The position numbers and the translations under genes were made by a program. The notes beneath the pieces are model-generated. The model did no database searches and had not been told where the DNA came from. It saw only the letters and a list, made by a program, of their open reading frames with translations. A stretch of DNA of 64,000 bases, taken from Metopolophium dirhodum. Taxonomy: Eukaryota > Arthropoda > Insecta > Hemiptera > Aphididae. Below, piece by piece: positions 1 through 12,783 of this stretch. The stretch spans positions 27,588,393 to 27,652,392 of the forward strand of contig NC_083568.1 of assembly GCF_019925205.1 (NCBI RefSeq), read 5' to 3'. How positions within the stretch are numbered: the stretch's first letter is position 1; each line of letters opens with the position of its first letter.

Positions 1-665
1 TTAAATTCATATTTTTACAACATTAGATATTCACTCGATTTCTCATGTACCGATTTCCTTATTTTCTTGTAATTCAAAAACGAATAACTGTAGATACATG
101 AAAATTTCACTGAATGTTTATATTAGCATTTCCTATACACCATTCAATTTTGAAAATATTTTGACACTTTTTGAGCTGTTTACGGGCATTTTCAGTTTTC
201 AATTTTTTTAGTTTTTTTTTCTATAAATATCAATAAAGTGTTATCTGTTGGGCCAAAAAGTGTAAAAATTTAATACAAGACTCCTGATATATTTTTACAA
301 TAGCAGTTGAAAAATATTGAAAATACATAGGCACAGTTTTTTTTTATAAGCATTTAAAGATCAAATTTGGACAGAATTTATCAAATTTATAATTTAATAA
401 TTATTTTGTAGTTAAAAATTTATAAAATGTTCAACTTTTATAGCTAAGGATTGAAAATTGAAAACAAGGCTCCACGTAAATAGGTTATTTATAAATTACT
501 TTATTCACAATAATATCATCAAATATACTTGGTAATATCATAGGCTGACTGACCGTTTTCGCTCAGAATCGTTTTTCTTATACAATGATATTATATCATT
601 GAATTCAAATTTAACACCATCCATTACAGTGACCCACTTGTAACCTACTGTACAGCAGAGCGACA
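1..665 (+). repeat. Dispersed aphid repeat, copy 1
   Basis: AT-rich stretch ending in a more complex block (CGCTCAGAATCGTTTTTC, TTAACACCATCCATTACAG, GACCCACTTG, TGTACAGCAGAG). The same block occurs inverted at 14668-14785, so it is a multi-copy element. Its left boundary lies outside the window. I could not assign a TE class. Confidence 0.6.
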
Positions 666-1357
666 TCCACTTATCCACCTTTTTTTTCATCGTCTTTAAC
701 TTATTCAATTTTTACTTTTTATTTCGTATACCTACGTTTATTTTAGTATTAAAGCAGCCTGTAATTGTCGCGTATTGTTCGGATTACGCACATTTCCGTT
801 ACACTAATCACTAATGTACTAATGTCTTATTATTTGAACCACTAACATGTCGAATTTGATCCGTTCGCTTTTTATTGATTACACCGTCAGCTATATATTG
901 TACTAGACTCACACAGACACAGACTCACATCTAATTATAACACAAAGAAGGACAGTAACTATAGTTAAAAAGTCAAAAGTTACTGTAGAAGAATAGAAAC
1001 AAAATAGAGAAAAATAGATAAAACGCTAAAAGATTGGGTGGTATTTGTAGTAGGATAAAAATAATAAATGGAAAAAAAAGAGTTACAAGTTGGGATTAAT
1101 TTTGTATTAATAAAACCTATACTTATGAGGTTTAAATGATTGTTTCTATTCCACTACTAAATCATTAGTAGAGATTGGTGTAAAAGTGTATCACTTGCCT
1201 TAAATTAATTTTACTTTTAAACGAGAAAAGAGTGGTGATTAATATAATAATTATATTAATCCATAATATTATGGATGTGTGTTAAAACCGTTTTACGTGG
1301 ATGTAGGACATTGCTGGCCGCAACATGCTATTTCAGTCTTAGAGACGTCTTGCTGTT
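666..1357. other. Gene-free AT-rich stretch
   Basis: No coding segment or repeat unit recognised. Ends in a slightly GC-richer block (1290-1357) leading into the 179-bp repeat. Confidence 0.5.
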
Positions 1358-2195
1358 GTGAAACAATATTGGTCAGAGAATGAGTCCGTGCGAAGAGATG
1401 CGAATTATCCGAGGAGAGTCCAAAGTCGAGAGCAGAGTATGTACGAAGAGATGAGAGAGTCGTCTCCGTGTGGGTGTCGTGTATTTAAAGCACGGCGAAG
1501 TTTGTCATCCCCACTTATTGTGGCGCAATATCTGCCGTGAAACAGTATTGGTCAGAGAATAAGTCCGTGCGAAAAGATGCGAATTATCCGAGGAGAGTCT
1601 AAAGTCGAGAGCAGAGTATATAGGAAGAGATGAGAGAGTCGTCTCCGTGTGGGTGTCGTATATTTAAAGCACAGTGAAGTTTGTCATCCCCACTTATTGT
1701 TGCGCAATATCTGCCGTAAAACAATTTTTTTTCTTGCATATGGCGTAGGTTTATTGGTGAAAAGCAAAATTAAATAAACATAAAATAAAACTAAATAAAC
1801 ATTAAACATTAAATTAGCAAAGTAACGAGTACTAGAGTAGATAGATTTACAATAAGCTAATAAACTAATAAATAAAATTAACAATAACAAAGATAATAAT
1901 AATAAGAAGAGCTCATAATATATTTAAAGGCGAACATTGGTCTTAGACAGCCAATCCATTGCTTCGTCATCGCCCTTGTGAAGTCCCTCTATTCCTCCCT
2001 TGTATTTAGTTTGAGGACCGTGAAACAATATTGGTCAGAAAATGAGTTCGTGCAAAGAGATGCGAATTATCCGAGGAGAGTCCAAAGTCGAGAGCAGAGT
2101 ATATAGGAAGAGATGAGAGAGCCGTCTCCGTGTGGGTGTCGTGTATTTAAAGCACGGCGAAGTTTGTCATCCCCGCTTATTGTTGCGCAATATCT
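1358..2195 (+). repeat. 179-bp tandem repeat, three copies, split by a LINE tail
   Basis: Copy 1 is 1358-1536, copy 2 1537-1715, copy 3 about 2020-2195. Each starts GTGAAACARTATTGGTCAGA and ends GCGCAATATCTGC, with about 95% identity by eye. Copies 1 and 2 abut exactly. Copy 3 would abut copy 2 if the insertion at 1726-2017 were removed. The GC content is higher than in the flanks. Unit identity unknown; it may be the repeated 5' region of a retroelement. The 60-codon open frame at 1358-1540 is part of the repeat. Confidence 0.85.
1726..2017 (-). mobile_element. Severely truncated LINE 3' end inside the tandem repeat
   Basis: On the minus strand it encodes GIEGLHKGDDEAMDWLSKTN-VRL then a stop, like the C-terminus of a LINE ORF2, followed by an AT-rich 3' UTR and A8. 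Flanked by a 12-bp near-perfect duplication CCGTRAAACAAT (1714-1725 and 2018-2029). The tail orientation and duplication fit a minus-strand LINE insertion. Confidence 0.8.
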
Positions 2196-5100
2196 GCGCT
2201 GTCTTGCGTGTGCTTTCATATAATATCGGTATGTGTTTGTGATTATATCATTCGTGGATGATCGAGATGCGATTATTATTGCGTATAATACCGGCGCGGC
2301 GTGAATGTAGGTCGCTAGATATTGATTATTGTTGTGTGAATTATTATGAATTTGTATGATCTAAGTTTTTAAAGGAATGTTAATATCTCTATAGAAAAAA
2401 ATTTAATTGCGTTTGATTTATAACACCCAAATACACTCGTACGGGGCATACGTAACGTCGTTTATGAATATTCTAACGTATAATATTATTTATTTTATAT
2501 TACATTAGTTTTTTTGATAACTGTTTTAATTCAGCTAGTTGAAAAAAAAAATTAGAATGTTAGTATTTATTTTTATAAATAATTTAAGCTTGCCTAACTT
2601 GGTTGTTTTGTTGAAATTGAAGTACGAAGAATATAAAATATATAATATATTTTGTGTATTGTGCATATTTTATTTTTTGACAAACATTACGTGGGTACAT
2701 AAATGCTTTTAAGTGAATTTATTATTATTCTCATTATCACGTTACACAGGACATACGACTGCGGTGCACAGCCTATGGGCCCATACCCACAATATGAGTT
2801 TTGTATGGGCTGTTGTCCATAAATATTAGATAGGTACTATACATTTCCAAGAAATAATGCCAGTCGTGCACACAACTACCACCACAACTCGGGTACGGAG
2901 TATAGTGCACTAGACATGTTACTATTGCGTAGTGCGCGTTCGAGACCGCAGTCCATTGTCCGCACTTGTCCATAATATGGCATATGGAATTAATTACATA
3001 AATAACAATAACTCAATGGCAGATGAATGTTGTATATTACAGGTAATTTATATTTGTTTTAGGCATTTGCAGGCTTCTCGTAGTACCATAATAACATAAA
3101 TTGTCGAGAGCTGCCGCCCGCCGGACGAGGCGATATCAGCTCTAACGACGATTGCAGTATAGCAACACAGGCACATTTCCTATCATATAATAGTGGTCAT
3201 TTTTGAGAATGTAATGGAATGTAGGAATAAAGTCATATACTTTCTGAACTTTAGATGGGTATTTAAATTTTACCTAAAATTACGAGCGTAAGATGTCTAC
3301 TATAATTATTACTTGATACTCGATAGCTGATAAAATCACAGAAACGGCGGACCTACTTTCAGTTGACTAAAACTACTCCCAGTGTAAATATTATCTGTGA
3401 GATTAATTGATTTGAAAAAAGTAACTTTCACGTTGGGTTATTATTTCCATGAAAATGCGTAACTCAACATAGTTACTCAAATTAATTTATATGTTAAAAT
3501 CAACTTTAACATAGCTTAGTTAATTTATTTTTTATTAAGATAACTTATCTTTAACTTGTTACGAAAATTGATCAACTCAGCACTCGCTGCATAATATAAT
3601 ACCAAGGAATTATTATTTGGTACACAATTGTTGTAATACCATTAAATTCAATATTCATTTAAGCTCAGTTGAGTAAAAAAATAAAAATAAAATTATAATA
3701 TTATAACAAAATATTTTTTGGATATTTTTTCAATTTTGATAATTGAACATATTATTGTATAACACGTATTTTATGTCATAGATATTCATCCTTTCATTGT
3801 GTATATTTTAATCCTAAGAAAAATTCTGTTTTTACTTTCAACTATAAAATACCGTCCAAGTCATACTGTTCATTAATAACTATTCAAAGAGGGATGTATA
3901 TTAAGGCATTAATTCAAATCATTATGACAATTATAAAAAATTATAAATACCTACAATATATATTATACTTGAAGTGACATTGACGTCTGAATGATGAGGA
4001 TAATTTAGATTCATAAAAAAAAAAAAAACATTATTATTAATTATTATTATATTCATGGTTATTCGCTCCTGAAAAAGTTTTCAACCAGCATACTAACCTG
4101 ATATATTGTATTTGCAGAAAAATGCCTAACAATTTTTAATTGGATGGAGTAAACTGCTGTAGTTGTTTGCATTGTTAGTTTGATTATTTAATCAATTGGT
4201 TTCTTTAAAAACAATCGAGTTTGACATTCTATACGTTAAATTCGAAAAATATATTTTAAAATATTCTATTCACAGCGCTAAATGTCAAAGCTTATTATTT
4301 TCACAAAATCAAACAGTTTAGGCATTAAATTGAGATGAATCTCTTAAACAAATAAATTGCTTACACGTATTGGATTTATTTTATTTATTTAAGTTTTTAC
4401 CCATGCTCAGATTATTTCTATTTATTATTATTATTATTATTATTTGTATTTATATATTAAAAGTACATCCACGGCGGCAACGGCCAATGGATATATCAGA
4501 AAAGTTATTTTATTATTATTAATAATATTTACCTATATCTGATTCGGTATTAATTTATTATTTTTGCGTACCTACGCATAAATAAGAATTAAATGTGTGT
4601 GACACCCAGTGTTTATAATTCAGTATTATATAATACTGAATATATGTAATATTGTAATAATTCAGTTCATATAACTAGAAACTAAAAAAAAAAATCGAAG
4701 ACGATGGATTATTTTTTGAACTTAAATCAATGCCCTAGTTTACTATACTTCACTCTTCAGAACTGATTACCTACATTTAAAATATAGGTACTACACACTT
4801 TCATGTTAAATCGAATAATCGTACATGCTATGTGGAACATTTTTTCTACGTTTGTTTTAAAAGCAATATGAAAACCCAACAGTACCTATTGATTGCATTA
4901 TACTTATGAAACTTCCATTAAAAGTTTCGAAATATAGTCGTTTGCATTATAAAATATAATTCATTGAAAATTAAATGATATTATATAAGTTTTAATGATA
5001 TTCCAAATTTAAATTGTACATCAGTTATAGAAGTCAACAAATGAGTATAATTCAACCAGAAAAATTACTTTTTATTTTCATCGATTTCTTGAACTTTCAT

Positions 5101-5841
5101 ATTTTCGTGTTTTCATTACCTATACATATAACATCAGATTTAATATATAAATATTGGAAGTTTTGATGAGCGGAGAAAAGAACCAAAATGTTGAAGGGTA
5201 GGTACACCTGCGCTACTCTACTTCGATCATCTGAACTTTAAATAGGTAGGTACTTATAATATTATCTACGTACTCGTTCAAAAATCGATTTTTAAGTACT
5301 TATCAAGATTCCAGGAAAAATATTTTGCTTTGGGATATGATATTAATAATAAACGTCATCATTACAAAAGAAAAAACAAACTTTAAAATAATAATGATAA
5401 CGAATAGCTTTTTTTCAAACATTTTGATTCGAAATGATTATTAAAGTTACGTAAGAAAAAGATTTTATAACAAGTTTATACATCCTGAGATAATGATTAC
5501 TGTTAAAATAAAATCATGTATACCTACTCTTACAGGTCTTACTATACTTATAGTCGTACTATAATTATTAAAATAAATAAGGTTTTGAGAAAATTAATAC
5601 CACTGCAGTCAATTTACCATAATATTGTAGTAAAATAAACACGGCAAAACAAAAATAACACATTTGTAAAGTTTCAAGGGTTTTGATGGTAATAAACTTA
5701 TTTAAGTTAATATTCAGGAAATGTTTGAGTTAAGCCTGAAATTACTGATTTAGCAGAAAATATATGTTCGTTTAAATATGACTAATTACATAATTAGTAA
5801 TTACTATATGCATATGAATGATATAGGTACTGTATACAATA
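2196..5841. other. Gene-free intergenic stretch
   Basis: AT-rich, with many ATAATATTAT and TAGGTACCTA words. The block at 2750-2990 is more GC-rich and has a 66-codon open frame on the minus strand with no known similarity. Nothing else recognised. Confidence 0.5.
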
Positions 5842-6379
5842 CCAGGTGATCCATTTATGTGTCTACACTCATTATTTCGAAAGTTTTTACTTTTTTTTAA
5901 AATATTCTTTTTTTATAATTTGATGTCATATCAAAACAAAATTTCTGAATATAAAACACAATTTTTTATTATTTTTTACTTTTTTGAATGACACCGTACA
6001 TTTTACATTTCAATGTATTAAAATCAAATTTCGGAGATTGTAATTCATTAGTTATAAGTAGTTGAAAGTTGAAGTTTAGATTAGCGGAGTAGTTGTAGTG
6101 GACCAAATTTTCCTGTACCACTCTACTCCGCTCATATTAACTTTAAATACTTATCATTTATAACTAACAAACTGCTTGTCCGAAATTTGTTCTTTGTATA
6201 TTAAAATAATAAAAAAAAAAACAACGAAATGGAATAAAAAAATAGTAAAAAGTATAATTTTTTCTTCAGAAGAAATGCTGTTTTAAAATGTCATAAAATT
6301 ATGTAAAAAAAATACTATTAAAAAAATTGAAACTTTTTGAATTAATTAGTGTAGAAAGAAAGTTAAATAGATCACCCTG
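5842..6379. mobile_element. Foldback MITE, 538 bp, TA-flanked
   Basis: Almost the whole element is one imperfect palindrome. The left end reads CCAGGTGATCCATTTA and the right, read inward, CAGGGTGATCTATTTA. Inner arms also pair (AGCGGAGTAG near 6084 with CTACTCCGCT near 6125). Flanked by TA on both sides (5840-5841, 6380-6381), as in Tc1/mariner-type MITEs. No coding capacity. Confidence 0.8.
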
Positions 6380-6381
6380 TA

Positions 6382-8760
6382 TATAATAATTGCTCGCAAT
6401 ATTTCATAAACAAACGTGGCAAATTATAAGTTTGACAGCGGTGTGCTGAGTATTGCAGCTTTTGTTCAACGTCCGATAAACTGAAATAATATGTTTTCCG
6501 ATACGAATTCAATGTGTTGTCAGTAGATAAGTAGGTAGGTACTTGAAAACCTATTAAAAGAAACTTTTGTCGGTTTTGTACCCATCCGATATCCAATGGC
6601 CGCGCACGATGATCGTCGCGTACAATATTATAATACAAATTCACAATTATAGACATTCAAAATCTTCGTACATGTTCACAAACCTAAGTCGAATAAATAA
6701 TCAAAACAAAAACGTAAGCGTTTTCGCATTGTTACGAGTAGAATTATTATGTACACAGTGCGCTCCCACTGGGATTTCGTGTACCGAAATTATAAAAGCG
6801 TAGAGATAATTCATATAATGGCCGTTAACACGTTATTGATTCAGCAAACGTTTAACCATTCACTTCTTATACGAAACTTTACACACGCACACAGCACACC
6901 GTAATTCGCCTTGAACGCTCAATCGCTTATAAATCTCTCCCCCCCCCCCCCGCCCTCCCGTGATCTCTTGTGAGTTGTAGCTTGTAGATGATGACCATTG
7001 AATGGCCGCACAACTGTGTATATTATAGTATTGGTCGGTTGTATGCGGTCTCTTAGAAAGTTGTTGCTGTTTTTTTAACTATCTATATAGTGATTATTAT
7101 TATACTTAAAACAATTATCGAGGTATCGTAAATTGAATTTACGCCGTACGAAAACCTCGCGTTAAATATTTTATACATCTCTTGTGCCTCAACAAAAAAA
7201 AAACTATTCATAAGTGGGCAGTGGTTTGCGCTGTTCGTATTGTCAATAGCTTGGGTGAATAAGAGAAAGGTCTAAACCACTTACTTACCCATTTCTGAAA
7301 ATCCTTTGACAGCTCGTTAGTATCTTGACATTTAATGTCAGCAACTCGGAGAGACGGGATAGGCCTACTAAACCACTTATTTTATTGCTGCATTCAGCAA
7401 AACTTAAATGCCTACTATAGTGAGTAACGAATATCAAATCGGCTCTCGGTTTAATTGTCGAATTACGAATTTAAAAGGACGACTTTACTTATAGTTGTCG
7501 TTGGTGGAACTCAAGACTTTAAATAGATACCCTTTACTTATTAAATGATATAATAGTATTACGATACTATACTTTTGACTATTAATAGTCAACAAGGAAG
7601 ACCGAAGACATACAGAAGGACATTTGCGACATTAAAACTAAACTATCCTCTTTTTTAACTGCCTGACATTTTTCAGCATTCATAGTTATTTTAAAATTAG
7701 CCCACAAGGCACAAATTAATTAATTTTATTATATTTTCATTATTTTTTCATCCTATAAAATTGTATAATATTATCCTGTGTGGGAATTTATAAATATGTA
7801 TAGTTAAATTATTATTATTTAGTATTGACTATTAATTACATATTATACTATGATTTAATTATTGCATTTTTTATGTTTAAAATACTTTTTGCTAAAGAAT
7901 TGAAAAAGATATTATGTCAAAATAATAGTTTGAATATAATAGCATCTGTGTAGTGCGATCAATAAAATAAAAGAAAAAAAAGCAATAATAAGTACTCCAT
8001 AATATGTTATAAAATTCAAACATCGAGTTTTACGAATAGTACATTTTTGATAATATTCGTCCACCTGGTATAGTGGTGAGCACAGATTAGTTTGTTAAAA
8101 TTTAAAAATTTTCTCTAAAAAATGGAAATATTCAATCGTGTATATGTATTATGTGTGGATTATAATTACATTCACGGCATGACGACAATATTGAAATAAT
8201 GCAATTGTTGAGTCGAATAAAAATAATCAATAGGTGATAGGCCGACGCACTGAAAGAATGACGTCGAATGTCACCGATCGATAGACTTCTAAAATATAAA
8301 CAATTTAGGTAGAGCAACACGATAGAACTTGACGTTACCTCTACCATAATAATATTATTATTGTGTAGGTATACTATAAAGTAATACGATTAGTGGTTAA
8401 TGGTTATGTACGTGCTTTGATTAGCCAATTATAAACATTTACGTAAATACGCTCTTCACATAATATTTTATCATCCTGCAGGGTTATTACAAAGCAATTT
8501 GTACATTGAATGTGTATTCACGAGGACCGAAAGTACATAGTAAATTGGTCATAAACGCAACTGGAATATTGTGTAAGTGTAAGAATATCGAACAATATAA
8601 ATCTATGATGTATTTAAATAATACATTGTTATAATGCGTTAGGATGCTTTATGACATGATAACTGAATGACGTTTAATTTATTCCATAAACAAATATGAT
8701 GAGTTAATTTTTATTGTAAATTAAAATATATTTTAATTCGGTATTATGAGGTAATGTCTA
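6382..8760. other. Gene-free intergenic stretch
   Basis: Contains a C10 run near 6940. The overlapping open frames at 6372-6803 on both strands do not resemble proteins I know. Nothing else seen. Confidence 0.5.
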
Positions 8761-8864
8761 ATAATGGGGGGCATGATAAGGGCCTGCACGTGGCGTCTCC
8801 TGCATTTCGGTATATGAGTCTTTACCAGGATAAATATCGCCAGATAATCTTACCAACACCGGTG

Positions 8865-8881
8865 CCTAACCTAACCTAACC
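8865..8881 (-). repeat. Short interstitial telomere-type repeat
   Basis: CCTAACCTAACCTAACC, i.e. three units of TTAGG on the minus strand, the insect telomere repeat. It is bracketed by CCGGTGC on both sides. It lies in a unit of about 400 bp (8760-9170) with an unrecognised 76-codon open frame (8900-9130) that may be a TE remnant. Confidence 0.6.
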
Positions 8882-9170
8882 GGTGCTATAGAGTATAGAA
8901 TGCCTAGGCGTTCAAACTCGAAACGACCATTTAAAGGTCCATCCTCACCAGCACCGGACACGATAAGAAGAGGAAAATTTCCAATAATACAATTTGAACA
9001 ACTATACGCTATCTTGCTAAAAATAGACAGAAACCTGAACTATAAGGTCAATATTTTTTATAATAGTTTTTTTTTTCGTCAACAGGTTAGATGGGATAAA
9101 AGAAGGTGGCAACTATATCCGCTACGTTAGCGTAAACCTTAGCGAGACATTGTAATAACAGCCCTTAGGC

Positions 9171-11110
9171 CTTAGTGTGATAATTAAGTTTTTACATTTC
9201 TAGTCATCGTTATTATATACTAAAGAGATATAATATTATACTACAATATTATTATGTATATTGTAATGCACAAAGTCGCAGTACAAAAAGCAGTTCAAAA
9301 CAAAAATTGTTTTCTTGTTCTCAATACTTTAAATTTTTTTACATAATATATGTACGACATTCGAAAACTAAAAGAAAATCTTATTGGTTCGATGAACGCT
9401 TAATTATATCAAGTTGGTATAAGAATATTATAATATAACCGTCGATATTGATAAGGATAACTCAGTCCTGGTTATTGCCCATACAACATTATATGTCCTG
9501 GTCTTTCATAATATATTGTGTATTTTCTAGCTTTTTAGTTTTTGTACACCGTCGTCGGATCGATCGTTATCTGTTTCCGTTACTTCCAACGAAAACTTTA
9601 GATAGGTATAGTGAATGAATAGCTTCTGAATATGTGACTCAAATAGTTTAAACCGTGTCTAATATTGTTTGTAGGTAAGAAAACGATTAAACGACACTTT
9701 GACAATGTTAATTCTTATACACCTTCAACAGTGCATTAATCCACCAACAGTTCACCAGCATCTTCAAAGACAATTGTCTTAATTAATTTACCAAAATTTG
9801 AATAGTACAAATTTTTAAGAATTTATCGAAAATTGACTGGCACTGAATCTCAACGGTGTTTTTTATATGGACAGTGTAACAAAAATTCGGTTTCTGTTAA
9901 GGCACATAAAACAAAACTCCGTTTGCCATCACGTCGATTACACGATTACATAATATATTATCTTTAATTCGTAACCTCAAGAAATGTCCTTAACCGTATT
10001 CACTATGTATAGTCGAAAAATGCTTGTTAAAATGCATTATATAAAAGTAAAACAAGGTAGAAAGTTTAACGTTTGACATTTACGTTGGTACCCAGTACTT
10101 ATTTCTAAATTGTTTACGCAAGTGAAAAAAAAATTTATTTTCACGGTCCATTTCTGAGACGGATGATGAGCTTAGGTACTTTAAAGTTAACAATATGCTT
10201 ACACAAGTAGTCAGCCAAAGCTAATAAATAATTTATTTTGACTGTTTTTATTTCGTGTAATAATTTGTCATTGTTATTTATTTCAGTTTTGTGAATAACA
10301 TTTCTAAATATTATTATTATAATTGTTTATTATTGATTTTTTATTTGGTACCTGCGATATATTATAAAACCAACGGTAAAACCAAAGTGGTCTTGTCAAA
10401 CTTCAAAACATCAAAACCCTCCCGTTTGGTATTTATCTGTCGCTGATATACCGTGTCAGAGATAGACAACGTTCTATAGTTTCTACCGTCGAACAAAGTG
10501 TTTGTGGTTCATCGTTAAACCTATATACATAAAAACCGCATTTTCAATGGTTTCGGCAGTGTACGCTGTTCACATATTACGGCGTGGCGTCTACGTCTGA
10601 AGAGAGGAGTGTGTAACTATTATTTCTTTGATCGAGAGTGATCAAGTAAACCTTCACTTATCGGCCGTCAATGTGTTTCATTGATTGACAATAACAAATA
10701 TGGCGGTAAAATTTATTTTTGTTGCGCTGATATTTTGATTCTTATAATTTAATTGGATAACATAATAATTATATGATAACATTTTCGAAATATTGTCTCA
10801 CTTTTTGAGCTTTTTATAGCCATGAGAAATTCGGTTTAAAAACATTTTTTTTTTTTTTCAATTATTGGTGATAAATAATTTTTCACTCGATCAACAAACT
10901 TGAAAATGTGATATTAGGTTTCACATAGTTGTTAATAACGTAATTAAAAAACAAAGTTGAGTGTAAACCCACAATCAATTTTTATAAACAATTTCATTTG
11001 GAAATTAATAAAAATTGTTCTTTTCGTAGCCAACATTTTAAAGTTTATTAGAGGATTTCTCACAAGATTTCTACCTTTGACAAAAAAAAAAAAGGTTTAA
11101 AGTCTAGTCC
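9171..11110. other. Gene-free intergenic stretch
   Basis: No gene recognised. The part 10770-11000 (CTCACTTTTTGAGCTTTTTA and AT-rich runs) vaguely resembles the dispersed repeat at 1-665. Confidence 0.45.
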
Positions 11111-11182
11111 GTATCATTTATGATATATTATGTATAAATGCATAATGTATCATTTATGATATATTATGTATAAATGCATAAT
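11111..11182 (+). repeat. 36-bp tandem duplication
   Basis: Two exact copies in a row of a unit that starts GTATCATTTATGATATATTA and ends AAATGCATAAT. The unit is itself partly palindromic. Confidence 0.85.
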
Positions 11183-12771
11183 AGACACAGAAGATCTAAG
11201 GGGACATGTCCACCCCCCCCTTGCCCCTTCACCATAATCTACGCCCTTGCAGGATATGCCGAAAAGAGAGTGGTAGGCGACCTTATCATCGTGAGCCTGG
11301 GAACTAGATTATTCTTCGGCGGCAATGACCTTTTTTTTTACCCTTCGGCGGAATATAAAAAAGTCGCACGTCCTACGTGTTACCGTAGTCCTATAATATA
11401 CGGATCGTCTCTTTCGGTCGTTGATAATGGTTTTATTGGGTGTGACCGATTTCTACAAATGACAGTCCGACTGTTATTTACTAATCCGTTAAATTTTAGT
11501 TGACTTGTTACAATGTGTGGGCGTATCATTACAATTACTGTAGTGTAGTGTTAGTTTTGACACTAGAGTGAATTGTCTATCGATGAAACAATCATATATT
11601 ATGTTCAAGCTACTTCCTCTAACCATAACCATCCCCATTTTTCTGAAAAACCGAAACGTTCTTTAGGTACTTTTCTATTTCCGAGTTCACAGCTATCATA
11701 AAGCCGGTTCTGTCTTTTCCAATGCCTTTATTAAAAAAAAAAAAGGCCAAATATAGTTATCCATACCGCTGTGCCTACGTCTTCCACATAATATTTGTAT
11801 TGTTTCATTTTAATATGGTAGCTAACTAGGTACATTATAGATTCGTAAGTTTATATTGTTATTTCTTAGCTTAATTATTTTAATTACCATCTTTATTTTA
11901 CAAAATAATATGGACCTATAGGTATAAGTACTACTTAATATCCATATTGTGTTTATATATTTTTCTCATTATATATTATAATTATTGAGCTATAATGGTT
12001 TTATACAAATAGGTATAGCTAATAAAACAATTCTTCTAATGTAAAGCGTACGACTTATATAATTTTCAATACTCGTTATACCTTTCGCTATTTTTTTATT
12101 TTTTATTCGATATAAAAATAACCTAAATATGGTCATTGTGGGAGTTCATTATTTTCTTTTTATAGTATTAGTGTGGGTGAATTTTTTTTCTCGATTTTGT
12201 TCGATTTGGCATTTGGCACAGACGACGCATATTCGCGATGACCGCGTTTTGCGCTTTCCATCTCGAACACAGTACTATCATCAATTATGTTCAGATGTCG
12301 TCATGTCGATCGAATTTCAAATCAAACAATACACTATAGTGTAGTGTGTACCCAAAAGGGGGTTTTTTTTTTAAACACGTCATATTGTGTCTTTGGACAC
12401 TTGACAGTCGTTTATTCACTATTGTACACAGCGTATGCACGCGTTGTGTATAAACAGTGTTATACTTTGAACCCTCCCTCGTATTAACGCTTAAACTATG
12501 TTGTTGACTCTTCCAATACACATAAATCCCAAATTAATTCAATTACAGAATACAGTATAGTTCTGATTGCGAAACGCGCTGAAGACATGCGAATACACAT
12601 CACCACAGAACCGCAAGTACGTAAAACACATAATAAATCCTATATATTATAGTCCTTTTTCGCACACATTTATGAAATCATAAACTTACGCATTATGACC
12701 ATAGTGACATTACTGTACGTATTCATAAAGTAAGTAACGATATTTTAACGTTCCTGGAATGATATGCTCTT
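11183..12771. other. Gene-free intergenic stretch
   Basis: The start (11190-11255: poly-C, then CTACGCCCTTG) looks like one end of a hAT-type aphid element, with no partner found. Open frames at 11174-11503 and 12129-12521 (both strands) have no known similarity. Confidence 0.45.
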
Positions 12772-12783
12772 ACATATGGTACC
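12772..12783. repeat. LINE target site duplication, left
   Basis: ACATATGGTACC, identical to 14150-14161 (the leading A on the right overlaps the poly(A) tail). Confidence 0.9.

Noticed and set aside
1358..1540. 60-codon open frame
   Set aside because: Lies in the 179-bp tandem repeat and is not kept open in the other copies.
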